The notes under the pieces were generated by a model. It did not search any database. It saw only the letters and a program-made list of their open reading frames with translations, and had not been told where the DNA came from. From the NCBI GenBank assembly GCA_002007465.1, contig LNAC01000681.1:248001-312000 (forward strand): a stretch of 64,000 nucleotides of DNA. The letters run 5' to 3'. Positions 10,936 to 22,534 of the stretch are shown piece by piece. Made by a program: the position numbers and the translations under genes. Numbering within the stretch: the stretch's first letter is position 1; every line of letters starts with the position of its first letter. The stretch comes from Ailurus styani (lineage: Eukaryota; Chordata; Mammalia; Carnivora; Ailuridae).

Positions 10936-12411
10936 TCTCCTTTGCCTCCCGGTAATTCCAGTGCTGGGTGTTTACAGATTAGCAGAGGCCTGGGCCCAGA
11001 AGCATGCAGAGAGGAGTACCTTGTACAGGTGTCCCCCCCGGGGCCCCATGGGCTTCTGTTTGTGCGCTTTCTGGGGGAGTTGGGACACATTGCTGGTCCC
11101 GGAAGAAAATACACAAGTTTATCAGAGCTCGTTTTGAATAGTTTCATGGTTTCTCCAAGGTGTCTAATATGCTCCCTGTGCCTATATTAATAATTTAGAT
11201 CCTATGGTCTCTGTCCTCAGTTTGGAGTCAGCTTGAGGTTCTCTGGGTCTCCCTCTGCCCTTCCCCTGGCTCGTGCATGCTCTCTCTGTAAGGCAAATAA
11301 AAAATAATGGTAATATAGCTTCCCACTGGTATTGTGTGTCCATGTGAATACGTGCCTGTGCCCATGTGAGGGCGTGCGTGGCTGTGCATATGTGTGCCTG
11401 TGTGTGTGAGGGAGGATGTGGGAGGAAACTTTGAACTCTGCCTATCAGCCTCCCCTCCGACCTGGCTCATGTGGCAGGATCTGAGAGCCGGGGCAGAGAC
11501 CATAGGGCGGGGGAGGGATGGGGAGAGGGGTGGTGGGGGGCTCCCAGAATGGCCCTTTCACAGCCCCTGCACCCTTGGGTTATTAGGCATTTCCTTCTCT
11601 TCTGTTCCCTCGTTCCACCATCCTGCAGGCCACATCTGCTGTTCTGCGGCCGAGTCCACCTCCTGAGAAGTACTCCTCCCACTGCTCTGAACTCCTTGGG
11701 GCCTCATTCTACTCTGGGGTGATCACAATCACAGCCGAGAAGCGTCACCCTGACCCCATGACTAACCTCTGTTCTTCAGGGCCCCAGGAGGCCGGTTGGC
11801 CTGGAGGGGTCCATTTGTGGTTCCGGGACCCAGAGACCAAGAGGGTGAGCTCCGTGGGAGGCCCGTGTTCATCTGGGGCCCAGGCCAGCTCACAAAGTCA
11901 CAGGGGGAGGATGGAGGCTTCCAGCTGGAACATTACATGGTCTGGGCTGCTGAGCCACCCCTTAGAAGGGTTTTCATCCAGAGCAGGTCTTGCAGGGGGT
12001 AGACGGGGCCTACCCCGCGGGCTCATTTCCAGATTTCAGCCCTGAGGGAAGTTTTCACCACCAGTTGGTCTCAAAGCCACAATCCACATGGGAATTTCGG
12101 TGACTCCTTGTACTTGCCCAGAGCCGCTCTTAGCCTCCGAATCCCAGCAGCTGAGCAATTCAGTGGCAGAGCTGGGCCAGCAGAGGGCGGAAAGGAGTGG
12201 TTTTGAGAGTCGGAGCCACCCGGAGAGGCTCTCTCCCTTGCTTTCCCTTTTCTGCTTCGCTCTGGGAATGACCACTCCATCCGAGGACTCTCCAAAGCAT
12301 CAGAATTCCTAGGGGAGCTTTATACCGATGCGTGGGTTCTAGCCCAGAAATGTGGATTTCTCTCATTTTGGTAATTTCTTCCTTTAAAAAAATGCTACGA
12401 AATTTGTAAGA
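10936..12411. other. Single-copy non-coding sequence
   Basis: No recognised repeat family apart from a short degenerate TG-rich tract at 11335-11410. No gene recognised. Overlapping frames of 108 codons or fewer are chance. Confidence 0.4.
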
Positions 12412-13330
12412 GCTTTAAAAAACTTGCGGTGAAATACACATAAAATTTACATTTTAAGCATTTGTCAGCATGCAGTCCAGTGGCTGTAAGTACTTTCACA
12501 CGGTTGTGCAACCATCACCACCATCAAGCTCTTGAATTCTTCCGATCGTGCAAGGCGGGGTCTCACGAAGCAAGAACTCTTCATTTCCGCCCCCCCCCCA
12601 CCCCAGCCCCTGGTGATCATTCTTCTACTTTCTGTCCCTATGAAGGTGACGACTCCAGGCACCTCGTATGAGTGGAATCATACTGTCTTTGTGCTTTTAT
12701 GCCTCGCTTGTTTCATTTACCGTCATGTCTTCACGGTTCACCCGTGTAGCAGGTCAGAACTTGTTTTCATTGTAAAGCCGAAGAATACGGCATTATGTTA
12801 GCTATCACAAGTCTGTCCGTTTATCTGTTGATAGACATTTGGGTTGTTTCCATCTTTTGGCTATTTTGAAGAATGTTGGTATGAAGATGGGTGTGCAAAT
12901 ATCTCTTTGAGCATCTACTTTCAATTTTAGTAAGCTCCATGCCCAGTATGGAGCCTGACACGGGGCTTGAACTCATGACCCTGAGATTAAGACCTGACCT
13001 GAAATCAAGAGTCAGACACTTAACTGACTGAGCTACAGACACCCCGCCTGCTTTCAATTCTTACGTGTATGTGTCTTAACGTGGAATTGCTGCATTGCAG
13101 GGAATTCTGTGTTTAGCTTAGGAGGACCTTCCATACCGCTGTCCACAGCAGTGGTTACCATTTTACATTCCCACCAATGATGCCCCAGGATTCCAGTTAG
13201 CTCTACTTTTCTTGTCAAAACTTGTTATTTTCCATTTGTTTGCTTAATAATAACCATCTTAACAGACGCGAGGCAATATCTCATTATGATTTTGATTTGC
13301 ACTGGATAGTAATAATTTAAAAAATTCCCC
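12412..13330 (-). mobile_element. Old L1 (L1M) 3' region, antisense, split by a SINE
   Basis: Antisense L1 3' UTR and ORF2 end: 'ttgtgcaaccatcaccacca', 'ctgttgatagacatttgggt', 'gcaaatatctctttgag', then after the SINE 'gctttcaattctta' and 'tgattttgatttgcactgga'. A SINEC lies at 12928-13045. No coding capacity remains. Confidence 0.85.
12928..13045 (-). mobile_element. Old-subtype SINEC nested in L1, antisense
   Basis: 'taagctccatgcccagtatg' to 'ctgactgagctacagacacc' is the reversed older SINEC form with a short body. Both flanks carry 'ctttcaatt' (before the insert and at about 13052), a likely target duplication and consistent with insertion into the L1. Confidence 0.85.
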
Positions 13331-13372
13331 AGGAGGTGCTAGTGAACATCCAGACTTGAGAACCACTGAGTA
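13315..13372 (+). mobile_element. MER5-type (hAT-Charlie) end fragment
   Basis: 'attccccaggaggtgctagt' and 'acttgagaaccactgag' match the 3' terminal region of MER5A-like non-autonomous hAT elements. Only the end is present. Confidence 0.6.
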
Positions 13373-13555
13373 AGTGCCTGTTATCTATTGAGCACATATT
13401 ACCTGCCAGGCACTCTTCTAAATCCCCATTTGTTCCCCGCAGCCACTCAGTGAGGTGTGAGACACTCTCTTTCCTACAGATAAGAAGACCACTCATCTAA
13501 CAGGTGATGGGGCTAAAATTCAAGTCCAGATCTTCTGAGCCTCTGAGCTTATTTG
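13372..13555 (-). repeat. MIR SINE, antisense
   Basis: 'ttgagcacatattacctgcc' and 'aggcactcttctaaatcccc' start the reversed MIR. It continues with 'tacagataagaagacc' and 'ggctaaaattcaagtccaga'. Confidence 0.75.
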
Positions 13556-14000
13556 GGGTCCTCCCACTTCAGGAGGAGAAGGTGCCAAGGGCCATGAGGA
13601 AAACTGCAATTTGCATGGGGTCAGTGCCATCTAAAAACAATATCAAAATCTGATCTTATTTTAATTCTTGAAAGGAACTTTTTTCATACCCCCCCCCCGT
13701 TTTTAAGGAAGGAGGTTTAATAAAGAAGAGTGTTTCATTCTAAATAATCATAGTTCTTTCCCTTTTAACTATACTTTAATAGTTATTTTACAGTCATTTA
13801 TTCAAATAAAACTCAGGCTTCTGTGTCTTCAGAGGGACAGAAAACTAGAATCCATTCTGTGGGTATCTCCCAGATCTACTAAGAGGCTGGAACAGGGCCC
13901 TGTGTTAGAATTGTAGTGTAACAATACTGCCATCTTGTGGGAAATTACAGTGTGGCCGTTCACACCTACGGCAACTTAACCCTCAAACCCAAATTAAGAA
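13556..14000. other. Single-copy non-coding sequence
   Basis: Contains a poly-C run near 13690. No gene or repeat family recognised. Confidence 0.4.
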
Positions 14001-14212
14001 TTTTTGTGCACAGGGGCGCCTGGGTGGCTCAGTGGGTTAAAGCCTCTGCCTTCAGCTCAGGTCAAGATCTAAGGGTCCTGGGATCGAGCCCCGTATCGGG
14101 CTTCCTGCTCAGCGGAAGGCCTGCTTCCTCCTCTCTCTCTGCCTCCTAATCTCTCTCTCGCTCTGTGTCAAATAAATAAATGAAATTTAAAAAAAAAGAA
14201 TTTCTGTGCATA
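13996..14212 (+). mobile_element. SINEC with near-perfect target duplications
   Basis: The body spans 14013-14195 with head 'ggggcgcctgggtggctcag', the 'gggttaaagcctctgcc' subtype and 'gtcaaataaataaatgaaa' before the A-tail. Flanking duplications 'aagaatttttgtgcaca' (13996-14012) and 'aagaatttctgtgcata' (14196-14212) differ at two positions. Confidence 0.95.
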
Positions 14213-14609
14213 GGCTTGTATAGACCCTTTTCTAGTCGAGGTCAGGGAGAGGGGTGGGTTGGCAGTGTGTGCGGAAAAAATTGTGCTCTGTCAGAAGCAG
14301 CTCATACTGTTGAGGGCCAACGTCAGAATCACGCCCTTGAGTGATAGGGGCAACGGCAGATACAGTTCTTGTTCCCTTTGCCACTCCCAGACTCTACTGC
14401 CCAGGGCGGAAGCTGTGGCTGGAGCCCCGGGGGCATCAAGAGGCGGGCTAACCACCCAGCAACCATGCTCCCACCGCACTCACAGAGACAAGGAGGACAA
14501 ATCGGAGTCTGGGATGCCTACCCAGATTATCTTGACTTGAAGAAGGTCTAGAAGGGGCAAGAACTCCCTCTCCCACCCCCCTCCCTTCCCTCCTCCTCCT
14601 CCTTCTTCA
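14213..14609. other. Single-copy non-coding sequence
   Basis: No gene recognised. The last 40 bp are a CT-rich tract leading into an L1 fragment. Confidence 0.4.
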
Positions 14610-14860
14610 TAAATACTCTATTGAAATATAATTCATGTGCCATACAATTCACATATTTCAAGTGTATAAATCAGCGGTTTTTCGTATATTCACAGAGTTA
14701 GGCAACCATCACCACCGTCTGTTCCAGAACATTCTCATCAGAAACCCCACACATACGCTTTAACCATTATCCCCCAATCCTCCCATCTCTCTGAGGCCAT
14801 GGCAACCACTAATCAACTTTATTTCTTGTAATTTAAAAAATACTATTATCTATGAATTAC
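14610..14860 (-). mobile_element. L1M 3' UTR fragment, antisense
   Basis: 'tattgaaatataattcatgt', 'caagtgtataaatcagcgg' and 'gttaggcaaccatcaccac' form the typical reversed L1M tail. Confidence 0.8.
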
Positions 14861-14889
14861 ATTTGTTTATTACATATTTATTTGTTTGT

Positions 14890-14980
14890 AAATATTTTTA
14901 TTTATTTATTTATTTGAGAGAAAGAGAGAGTGTGTGCACAAGCAGGGGAAGTGGCAGAGAGAGAGGGAGAAGCAGGCATT
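14890..14980 (-). mobile_element. Truncated SINEC, antisense
   Basis: The tail half only: 'tttttatttatttatttatt', then 'gagagaaagagagagtgtgt' and 'gagggagaagcagg'. The tRNA-like head is missing, so the copy is truncated where the next L1 segment begins. Confidence 0.75.
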
Positions 14981-14984
14981 CATT

Positions 14985-17900
14985 GCTATGAACTCTATAA
15001 AAACTGCTTTTGAAGGCTCCCATATATTTTGGTGTCTCATGTTTCTACTTTCATTTGTTTTGAGATTCTTTAATTTCTCTTTTGATTTCTTCTTTAACTT
15101 CTCGGTTGTTTAGAAGTGTGTCATTTAGTTTCAACATATGTGAAAATTTTCAGCTTTGCTCTTTCTAGTTGCATACTGTTATGTTCAGAAAAGCTACTTG
15201 TATGATTTCAATTTTCTTAAATTTTCAAAAACTTGTTTTGTGGCTGGAGAATGTTTTGTGTGCACTTGAGAAGAATGTGTATTCTGCCATTGTTAGATGG
15301 AATGTCGTATTTAGGTCTGTTAGGTCCATTTGGTCTGAAGTGTGTTCTCAAGCCCAACGTTTCCTTGTTGATTTTCTGTCTGGATGATCTATCCACTGCT
15401 GAAAATGGGGTATTGAAGTTCTCTACCGCTATTATTGTTTCTATTTCTCCCTTCGGATCTGTTAGTATTTCCTAAATGTATGTAGACACTCTGATGTTTG
15501 TCTGCATATATTTACAACTGTTACTTCTTGATAAGTTGATCCCTTTATCATTTTATAATGATCTTCTTTGTCTCTTATACATTTTTTTGGATTAAAGTCT
15601 ATTTTGTCTGATGTAAGTGAAGCTATCCCTGCTTTCTCTTAGTTTCTACTTGCATGGACTATCTTCTTCCATCCCTTCATGTTGAGCCTATGTTTGTCCT
15701 TAAAGCCGAAGTGGGTTTCTTGTAGGCAGCATATAATTTTGTTCTTATTTTTTCTTACCCATCCAGCCACTTTGGGCTTTTTGATTGGAGAATTCAATCC
15801 ATTTACGTTTAGAGTAATTCTTGGTAAGTTACGGCTCATTAATGCCATGTTATTAATTATTTTCTGACTGTTTTGTAGTTCCATTGTCTCTTTTCTCCTC
15901 TCTTGCTGCCCACCTTTGTGAACTGGTAATTTTCCTTGGTGGTATGCTCTGATTCCTTTCTCTTTATCTTCTGTAAAGTTACTATAGGTTTTTGCTTTGT
16001 GGTTACCATGAGGCTCACCTAAAACTTCTTAAAGATTTAACAGTCTGTTTTAAGCTGATAGCAACTTATTTCAACGACATACAAAAACTCTACCCTTTTA
16101 TTCCCTCTACTTTTATGTTTCTGATATCACAATTTACTTCTTTTTATACTATGTATTTGTTAACAAATTGTAGTAGCTATAGTTATCTTTTATACACTTC
16201 CTTTAGCCTTTATACCATAGTTAAGTGGTTAACACACCATCATATTATAGAATTCAAGTTGTCTAAGTCTGACTATACATCTACTTTTACCATTGTGTTG
16301 TATATTTTCATATGTCTTTTTGTTACTAATTAGTGGCTTTTCATTTGATTTTAAAGAGCTCCTTTCAGCATTTCTTATAAAGCTGGTCTAGTGGGGCTGA
16401 ACTCCCCAGCTTTTGTTTGTCTGGGAAAGTCTTTGTTTCTTCTTCATTTCTGAAGGATAATTTTGTCAGATGGAGTATTTTTGGCTGGCATTTTTTTTTC
16501 TTTCAGCACTTTGAATATATCATTCCAGTTTCTTCTGGTCTGTAAGGTTTCTACTAAGAAATCTGACCGCCTAATGAGGGTTCCTTTGTAGACTAAAATC
16601 TTTTTTTCTCTCTCCTGCTGCTTTTAGGACTCTCTCTGTCTTTCATTTTTGACAGTTTCATTATAATGTGACTTGGAGAAGATTGTTTTGAATTGAAGTA
16701 ATGGGATGGTTTACTAGATTCATGAACTTGGATTTCCAAGTTCTTCCCAGGTTAAGAAAGTTCTCAGCTATTATTTCCTAAAATGAATATTTTTCCTCCT
16801 CTTCCTCTGGAACTCTAATAATCCTGGTATTCATTCTTTTTGATGGTGTCCTATAGTACACTTGTTTTTTTTCCCTCACTCCTTTTCATTTTTTCCCCCC
16901 TTGTTCTCCTCCTACTGGGTTATTTCAAAGTTCCTATCCTCTGACTCACTGACTATATTTTCTATTTGGTGCATTCTGATGTTAATGCTCTCCGTTGCAT
17001 TTTTCATTTCAATTATTCAATTCTTCAGCTCCAGAACTCCTGTTTGGTTCTCTTTTGTGATTTCTATCTCTTTGTTAAACTTCTCATTTTGTTCATGCAT
17101 TGTTTTCCTGATTTTGTTGAATTGTTTTTCTCTGTCTTCTTATAATTCACTGAGTTTCTTCAGAACAGCTATCTTGAATTTCTTACTGGGTAAGTCACAG
17201 GTCTCCACGTCTTGGGGTTTGATGTCTGCAGATTGATCTTTTGGTGGTGTCATATTTTCTTGATTCCTCAGGTTCCTTGTGGTTTTGCATTGTTATTTTT
17301 GCATTTAAAGCAGCAGTCTCCTTCTCCAATCTTTACTAGCTGCCTTCAGGTGGGAGCTACTTTTCACTGGACCTACTTATGTCTGGGGCTTTTTCTGACC
17401 TTGTTTGGATGTATCTGCTCCATGTCTCTTGTTCCCTCTTGTGGCTGAATTCTTCAGCTTGTATGTCTTCTCTCTATCTTACAACACACCAGGCTGACTG
17501 TTGGAAACCTCTATTTTGTCTTCCTAATTATATATATACTATATATCTTCGCAAAAATCTGTTCTCTAGAAGATGGCACTACAGCTTAAGATGGTAATTT
17601 CTTCTTGGCTTGTAGATTCTGGCTTATTTGCCACGTGTTCTCCAGCTCACTCCAGCTCACTCTCACCGCTGCCCCCAGGAATGACCCCAGGAGCTGCCTG
17701 CGGAGCCAGGGGAGGTGTAAGGGTGGCACTCGGGGCGATGGGGATGCCCATGGGCCAGGCGGGAGTATCCTTTGGTGAGGTTTTCTCAGCAGCTCATGGG
17801 TGGGCTTTTTGCTGGAGTCCAAAAGGCAGTTGGCAGGAATTGTGTTTCTTTAATACCTTCGGATATTTGTATCTGCCACTTTCCAATCTCCTCTCTACCC

Positions 17901-18440
17901 CCTCCCCCCCCACCTGCCAGCCCATCTTGGAGCGAGAGATGGGAGAGAGATGGGTTTCTTCAGCAACACCCCGTACAGCCAAGAAGCTGGGTGCTCACTC
18001 ACTGTTCTTCCCTTTCCTCCACAGGAGAGATCCCTGGTGTCCTATAGTTCTGGTAATGTTCCTCTTACCAACTCCAGTGGGCCCAGACATATTTTTCTCT
18101 TTTTACACAGTGGAGTGCTGGAAAGTATTCTCTGTAAAACCTGGATTTCCACAAAGGATCTCTTGCTCATGGATGTCTGCCTAAGTCAGTGTTCCCCAGT
18201 CATTCCCAGACTGTGCCCAAGAGGACTGAAGCCAGTTTACAAGCCACTGTCAGTTCCACAGCCTGTAGTGTTCTGACTGCCTGTCCTGATTCACAGGTGG
18301 CTGAGACTCTGCTGCGACCCTTGGCATGTGTGCAAATCCCACAAGTCCCACAGAGGCACTTCTGGTCATGGATGGATGCTGAATTTTAGTTGTTGAAGTG
18401 GGGACAAAAAGGTGGGACATCTTATGCCACCATGATGCTG
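14985..18440 (-). mobile_element. Old L1 with decayed ORF2 endonuclease, ORF1 and 5' region, antisense
   Basis: On the minus strand an open frame at 15639-15884 reads like the L1 ORF2 N-terminus. It contains 'TLNVNGLNSPIKK', 'ICCLQETHF' and 'KHRLNMKGWKKI'. The endonuclease domain continues with frameshifts to about 15000 ('AGIASLTSDKIDF', 'AEYTFFSSAHKTF'). The inter-ORF stretch is about 15885-16340. The ORF1 C-terminus (PAL..ML..L pattern) starts near 16345 and decayed ORF1 runs to about 17250. The GC-richer 17600-18440 is probably 5' UTR. The reverse transcriptase and 3' part are absent here. All frames are broken. A 203-codon plus-strand frame at 17573-18184 is a shadow of the 5' UTR. Confidence 0.8.
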
Positions 18441-18444
18441 ACCT

Positions 18445-19495
18445 CTGTGATTTTATCCCTTACATTTAGGTCTTTAACCCCTTTTGAATTATTTTTTACG
18501 TGTTCAGTGTGGGATAAAATTCCAACTTCATTCTTTTGCATGTGGACATCCAGTTGTCCCAGCATATTTGTTGAGAAGACTATTCTTTCCCCCATTGAAT
18601 TGTTTTGTACTCTTGGTGAGAATCAGTTGACTATAATTGTGAGGGTTTATTTCTGGACTGTCATTTTTTTTCCCACTGATGAATATATACTTCCTATGCC
18701 ACCTTAATTACTGTAGCTTTGAAGTAAGTTTTGAAATAGAGAAGTGTGAGTTCTACTACCTTGTTCTTCTTTTTCCAGATTGTTTTGACTTTTCTGGCTC
18801 ACTTGAATTTCCTTGTAGATTTTGGGATCAGTTTATAAATTTCTGCAAAGAAGCTAACTGAGATTTTGATAGGGATTTTATTGAATCTCTAGATTACTTT
18901 AGGGAGTATTGCCATTTTAAGAATATTTTAAGTCTTCTTATTCATGAATATGGATTTTTTCCCATATATTTATATCTTAATTTTTTCCCAACAATGCTTC
19001 ATAGTTTTTAAAATACAGGTTTTGCACTTTTTTGTTAAATTTAGTCCTAAGTATTTTTTTCTTCTTGTTACTATTGGAATTGGGATTATTTTTTTCATTT
19101 CATTTTTGAATTGCTCTTTGCAAATATATAGAAATGCAATTGATTTTTGCATATCAATCTTGTATCCTACAACCTTGCTGAATTACCTTATTAGTTCTAC
19201 TTATTAGTTCTAAAAGATTTTAGCTGATTCCATAGGATTTTCTATATAAAAGACATGTGGGGTGCCTGGATGGCTCAGTTAGTGGAGTGTGCAATTCTTG
19301 ATCTTGGGGTTGAGTGCAAGCTCCACATTGGGTATAGAGATTACTTTAAAAAAAAACTAAAAAAAAAAAGATATGTCATCTGTGCATAGAGAGTTTTAGT
19401 TCTTCCTCTCCAAACTATATTGCTTTTATTGTCTTGCCCAACTGCCTGGCTAGAACCTCCAGTACCATGTTGAATAGAAATGACACAGTAATCTT
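18445..19495 (-). mobile_element. Old L1 ORF2 fragment, antisense
   Basis: Matches the reversed L1 reverse-transcriptase region: 'ttcattcttttgcatgtgga', 'tccagttgtcccagcat', 'attactgtagctttgaagta' and 'gctaactgagattttgatag'. It resumes after a SINEC with 'gctagaacctccagtacc'. It abuts the previous L1, so two elements may be joined here. Confidence 0.85.
19259..19364 (+). mobile_element. Old-subtype SINEC nested in L1
   Basis: 'ggtgcctggatggctcagtt' starts a short SINEC with the 'gatcttggggttgagtgcaa' B-box region and a poly-A tail. Likely target duplication 'aaagacatgt' before and 'aaagatatgt' after. The flanking L1 sequence joins across it. Confidence 0.88.
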
Positions 19496-19832
19496 TCTTG
19501 AGGCCTACCTGTGGTCCCATCAAAGTATGTCACCTGCTGATATGTGATAACTTTGGAAATTGAGTGGATCAGAACAGTATCAAGAACTGGCCCATGGCAC
19601 AATGGCAAAAGATTTTTCTTACTGGTATACCTCAATATTTTAATCGACAGTCTGAGTATGGCAGAAACAGTTAATACACCTATCTGTATCACTATTCTAA
19701 ATTCCTTTATTTTGACCAAAAATATTCTCCATGAAATATTGTCAATTATCTTCCTGAAGACTATAAACATTATGTCTGTGTATATTGTCATCTACCAGTC
19801 TAGTGACTTGATAGGGTCTCAAGAAAGGAAAT

Positions 19833-19834
<2 letters not shown>
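19496..19834. other. Single-copy AT-rich sequence
   Basis: Overlapping frames on both strands (113-128 codons) come from AT-rich sequence next to a CA repeat. No family recognised. Confidence 0.4.
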
Positions 19835-19876
<42 letters not shown>

Positions 19877-19880
19877 ACAC
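19835..19880. repeat. (CA)n microsatellite
   Basis: Uninterrupted CA dinucleotides to 19874, followed by 'gtacac'. Confidence 0.98.
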
Positions 19881-20104
19881 TCTTCCCTCTGCCTTCTCCA
19901 GTCCCCAAAAGCTGGACCAGGTTCAGCTGAAGGTCTGTCATTCTCTTTCCCAAATTAATCAGAATATGGAATGAACTGTATTTGGTGCTGGGGTTGGGGT
20001 TCTTCAGGGTCATTAGCATGCAAGGCCACTAAAAGATAGGAACTCATCTATCTTGTTAATTTCTGCATTCTGGACCCTATACAGTGTTTGCCACACAAGT
20101 GGTC

Positions 20105-20425
20105 CTTGTTAAGTAGAGTTTCCCCTAGAACAATGTAGAGGTTAGGGATGCTGACTCCCATGTAGTTGAAAATCTGTGTATAAGTTTGACTATCACCAAA
20201 CATAACTACTGGTAGCCCTAACAATAACATAAACAGTTGATTAACACATATTTTGTATGTTCTATATATTATATTTGTACAATAAAGTAAGTTAGAGAAA
20301 AAAAGTGCTGTTAAGAAAATCATTAGGAAGAGAAAATACACCGGCAGAACTGTTCTGCATTTATTGAAAAAATATCTGCATATAAGTACATCAGTGCAAC
20401 TCAGGGGTCCATTGTATTTGCTGAG
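20105..20425. mobile_element. Tigger-like (TcMar) non-autonomous DNA transposon
   Basis: Terminal regions are related to each other in reverse: 'gttgaaaatctgtgtataag' near the left end and 'atatctgcatataagtacat' near the right. The middle, 'ttaacacatattttgtatgt' and 'acaataaagtaagttagaga', matches a known low-complexity Tigger-type internal sequence. No transposase frame. Confidence 0.6.
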
Positions 20426-20554
20426 TGAGCAAGTGAAAAGGGCTTTTTAGGCATAGGGAGGTGTAGTGATGGGATGATCATGGGATGGGGGAGTGTCAGG
20501 TAGAAATGGAACCAAATGGACTCAGGAGTGAGCTTTAGTGGGAGAAGGAAAAGA

Positions 20555-20665
20555 GGCAAGGACCATGTCACTATTCTCTACCACTCTGTCTTCTGTGCTT
20601 GGTGGTGTCTGCAGTACATGATTCTCAATAAATACTATTTTCATAAAGTAATGAATGTAAGAAAC
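20555..20665 (+). repeat. L2-type LINE 3' end
   Basis: 'ggcaaggaccatgtcact', 'gtctgcagtacatgattctc' and 'aataaatactattttc' follow the usual L2 3' end order. Confidence 0.55.
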
Positions 20666-22534
20666 AGAGCAGGAAGTGGAGAAACTAAAAGAAGAGGAAA
20701 GCAGAAACGTACTCAAAAGGTGAAAGAAACAAAAAAAAATCTGCAACATAAAAATCTACATTTCCATCACAACTCATTAAAAAAAAAAGTCTCTAGGACT
20801 TGCCTACCAAGCCAAGATTTTGTAGGGAAAGTATACTGGGATGAACTGGCCAAATGACCAATATTTGCTCCTCCTGGTCGTAGAATTTGCCCTTTATCTC
20901 TGCTTCTTTCCTACCCTAGTGAGCTGGACTGAATAGCATCTTTCCTCTCTTTCTCTTAAAGACCAGAGTTCCCAGGGTCCTTGCTTCTTGGTTCCACTGC
21001 TCTGGGCCTCCCTTTGGTGTAGGCCAGATTCTTAGGGAACTTCCATGCAGGTGACACACCAAGACCAAAAGTCATATAGAGAATGTTAGGAGAAATGGAC
21101 ACTATAGTTCAAAACCCTCAAAAGTCCATATGTCCAAAACCAAGTCTGCCCCTTCATTCCCATTGTCTTGGCCAAGATATCCTTCCTTGTTTCACTGATA
21201 CTCAATGTTGTAATCTCTTATTACCAAAGGCTCTCCTGCACTTAAGGATTTGGGAAAAGGGTTTTCCCTGCCAATCTCTAAACTGGTGGCAGAGGAAGCA
21301 TGTCCTCAATGGGGAATGAGAGAGGTAAGAGGGAACTCAGAAGAGCAGAGTATCAAAAGAAGAGAGTTTTGAAAGGGCGGGAAGATTCCACAGTACCAAA
21401 TGCAGAGAGGAGTTAAGAAGGATGGAGACTAAAGAGTGGGAGTTTGGGGATCTGGGGCCCCTATTTACGAAAGCAGTTCCCATTCTCATGGAGAGGGGGC
21501 TGGAATAAAGGTAGTAGTAGGTTAGGAGTGAATAGGAAATGAGGCAAAAGGGGAAATGCTTATATATTCCAAAGGTCAGAGGACTACAAGGCCATTTGAT
21601 GAGAATGAATAAGAGTGAGGCAGGTGATTTGGGAACAGTGCTCCCAAGTATGGAATAGCTGTTGGGAAGAGCAGGAGAGAAAGCAGAAGTGCTGGGCTGG
21701 ACTGAGAGCTCCATTGGCAGTGTGGCTGGCGGGGTCTGGGAAAACCAATGTCTGGATGGACTGGTGCCATTGTGAAGTGCAGTGCTATGGTATTTGCACA
21801 GCATTCTGGTTTGCTGGGTCTCACCACACCCTTGGTGGCTCCTGCCTCAGAGTCATTTGATGTCTTGCATGGAGGTGGTCAGTATCTACAAGGTCACTGC
21901 AGGATAGAGTGAACGAGAGGTAACTATTTCTCTGCCTCTGGTGACATGGCCTTCCTCCAGAACTTGAAGAGTCTGGAGGAATCCCCAAAAATGTGCTATG
22001 GCTCAAACATGATGGATGTGTATTTCTGTCTCAAGAAGTCCGAAAATGGAGTTCCAGCTCAGAGAAGAGCTTTCCTGCAGGCAGTAATTCAGGGTCCCAG
22101 GATCCTTCTGTCTTATGGCTTCTCCATCTTCTGCATGTGGTTTTTGTACTCCTTTGTATCAGCCAACCAAAGGAAAAAGCACAGAGGCCTATCCACGGGA
22201 AGGTTATCTGGACCAGGCTGAGTGGGTGCATCCATTCTGCCCCCATGACCACACCCAACCAGACACCATGTAGTTTCACACCCATAGAGAAGAGATGGGT
22301 TTGGTGAACAATAGTTGGCAATTAGTGCCATGGAAAGATATGGAACAACCGAATGAATAAAACCCCAGCAAGGACTGCTATCACAGAGTGTGTTAACATT
22401 TGTTACAGTCTGTACTTTGTTGCCTTACAGTCTGCTAACTTGCCTGGAAATATAACATTTGTCAGATGCCCATCAGCCCTCATCCTGCCTCGTTATTGGC
22501 AGAAGCAGCTTCAGTGGAATAAAGCAGAAACTGC
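20666..22534. other. Mostly single-copy sequence
   Basis: About 1.9 kb with no confident family. A 155-codon minus-strand frame (21337-21804) and shorter frames near 21950-22300 were examined and show no recognisable domain. The 21900-22350 stretch may be a decayed LTR or LINE tail, but I cannot assign it. Confidence 0.35.

Noticed and set aside
17573..18184. 203-codon plus-strand open frame
   Set aside because: It runs antisense through a GC-richer old L1 5' region. No known domains.
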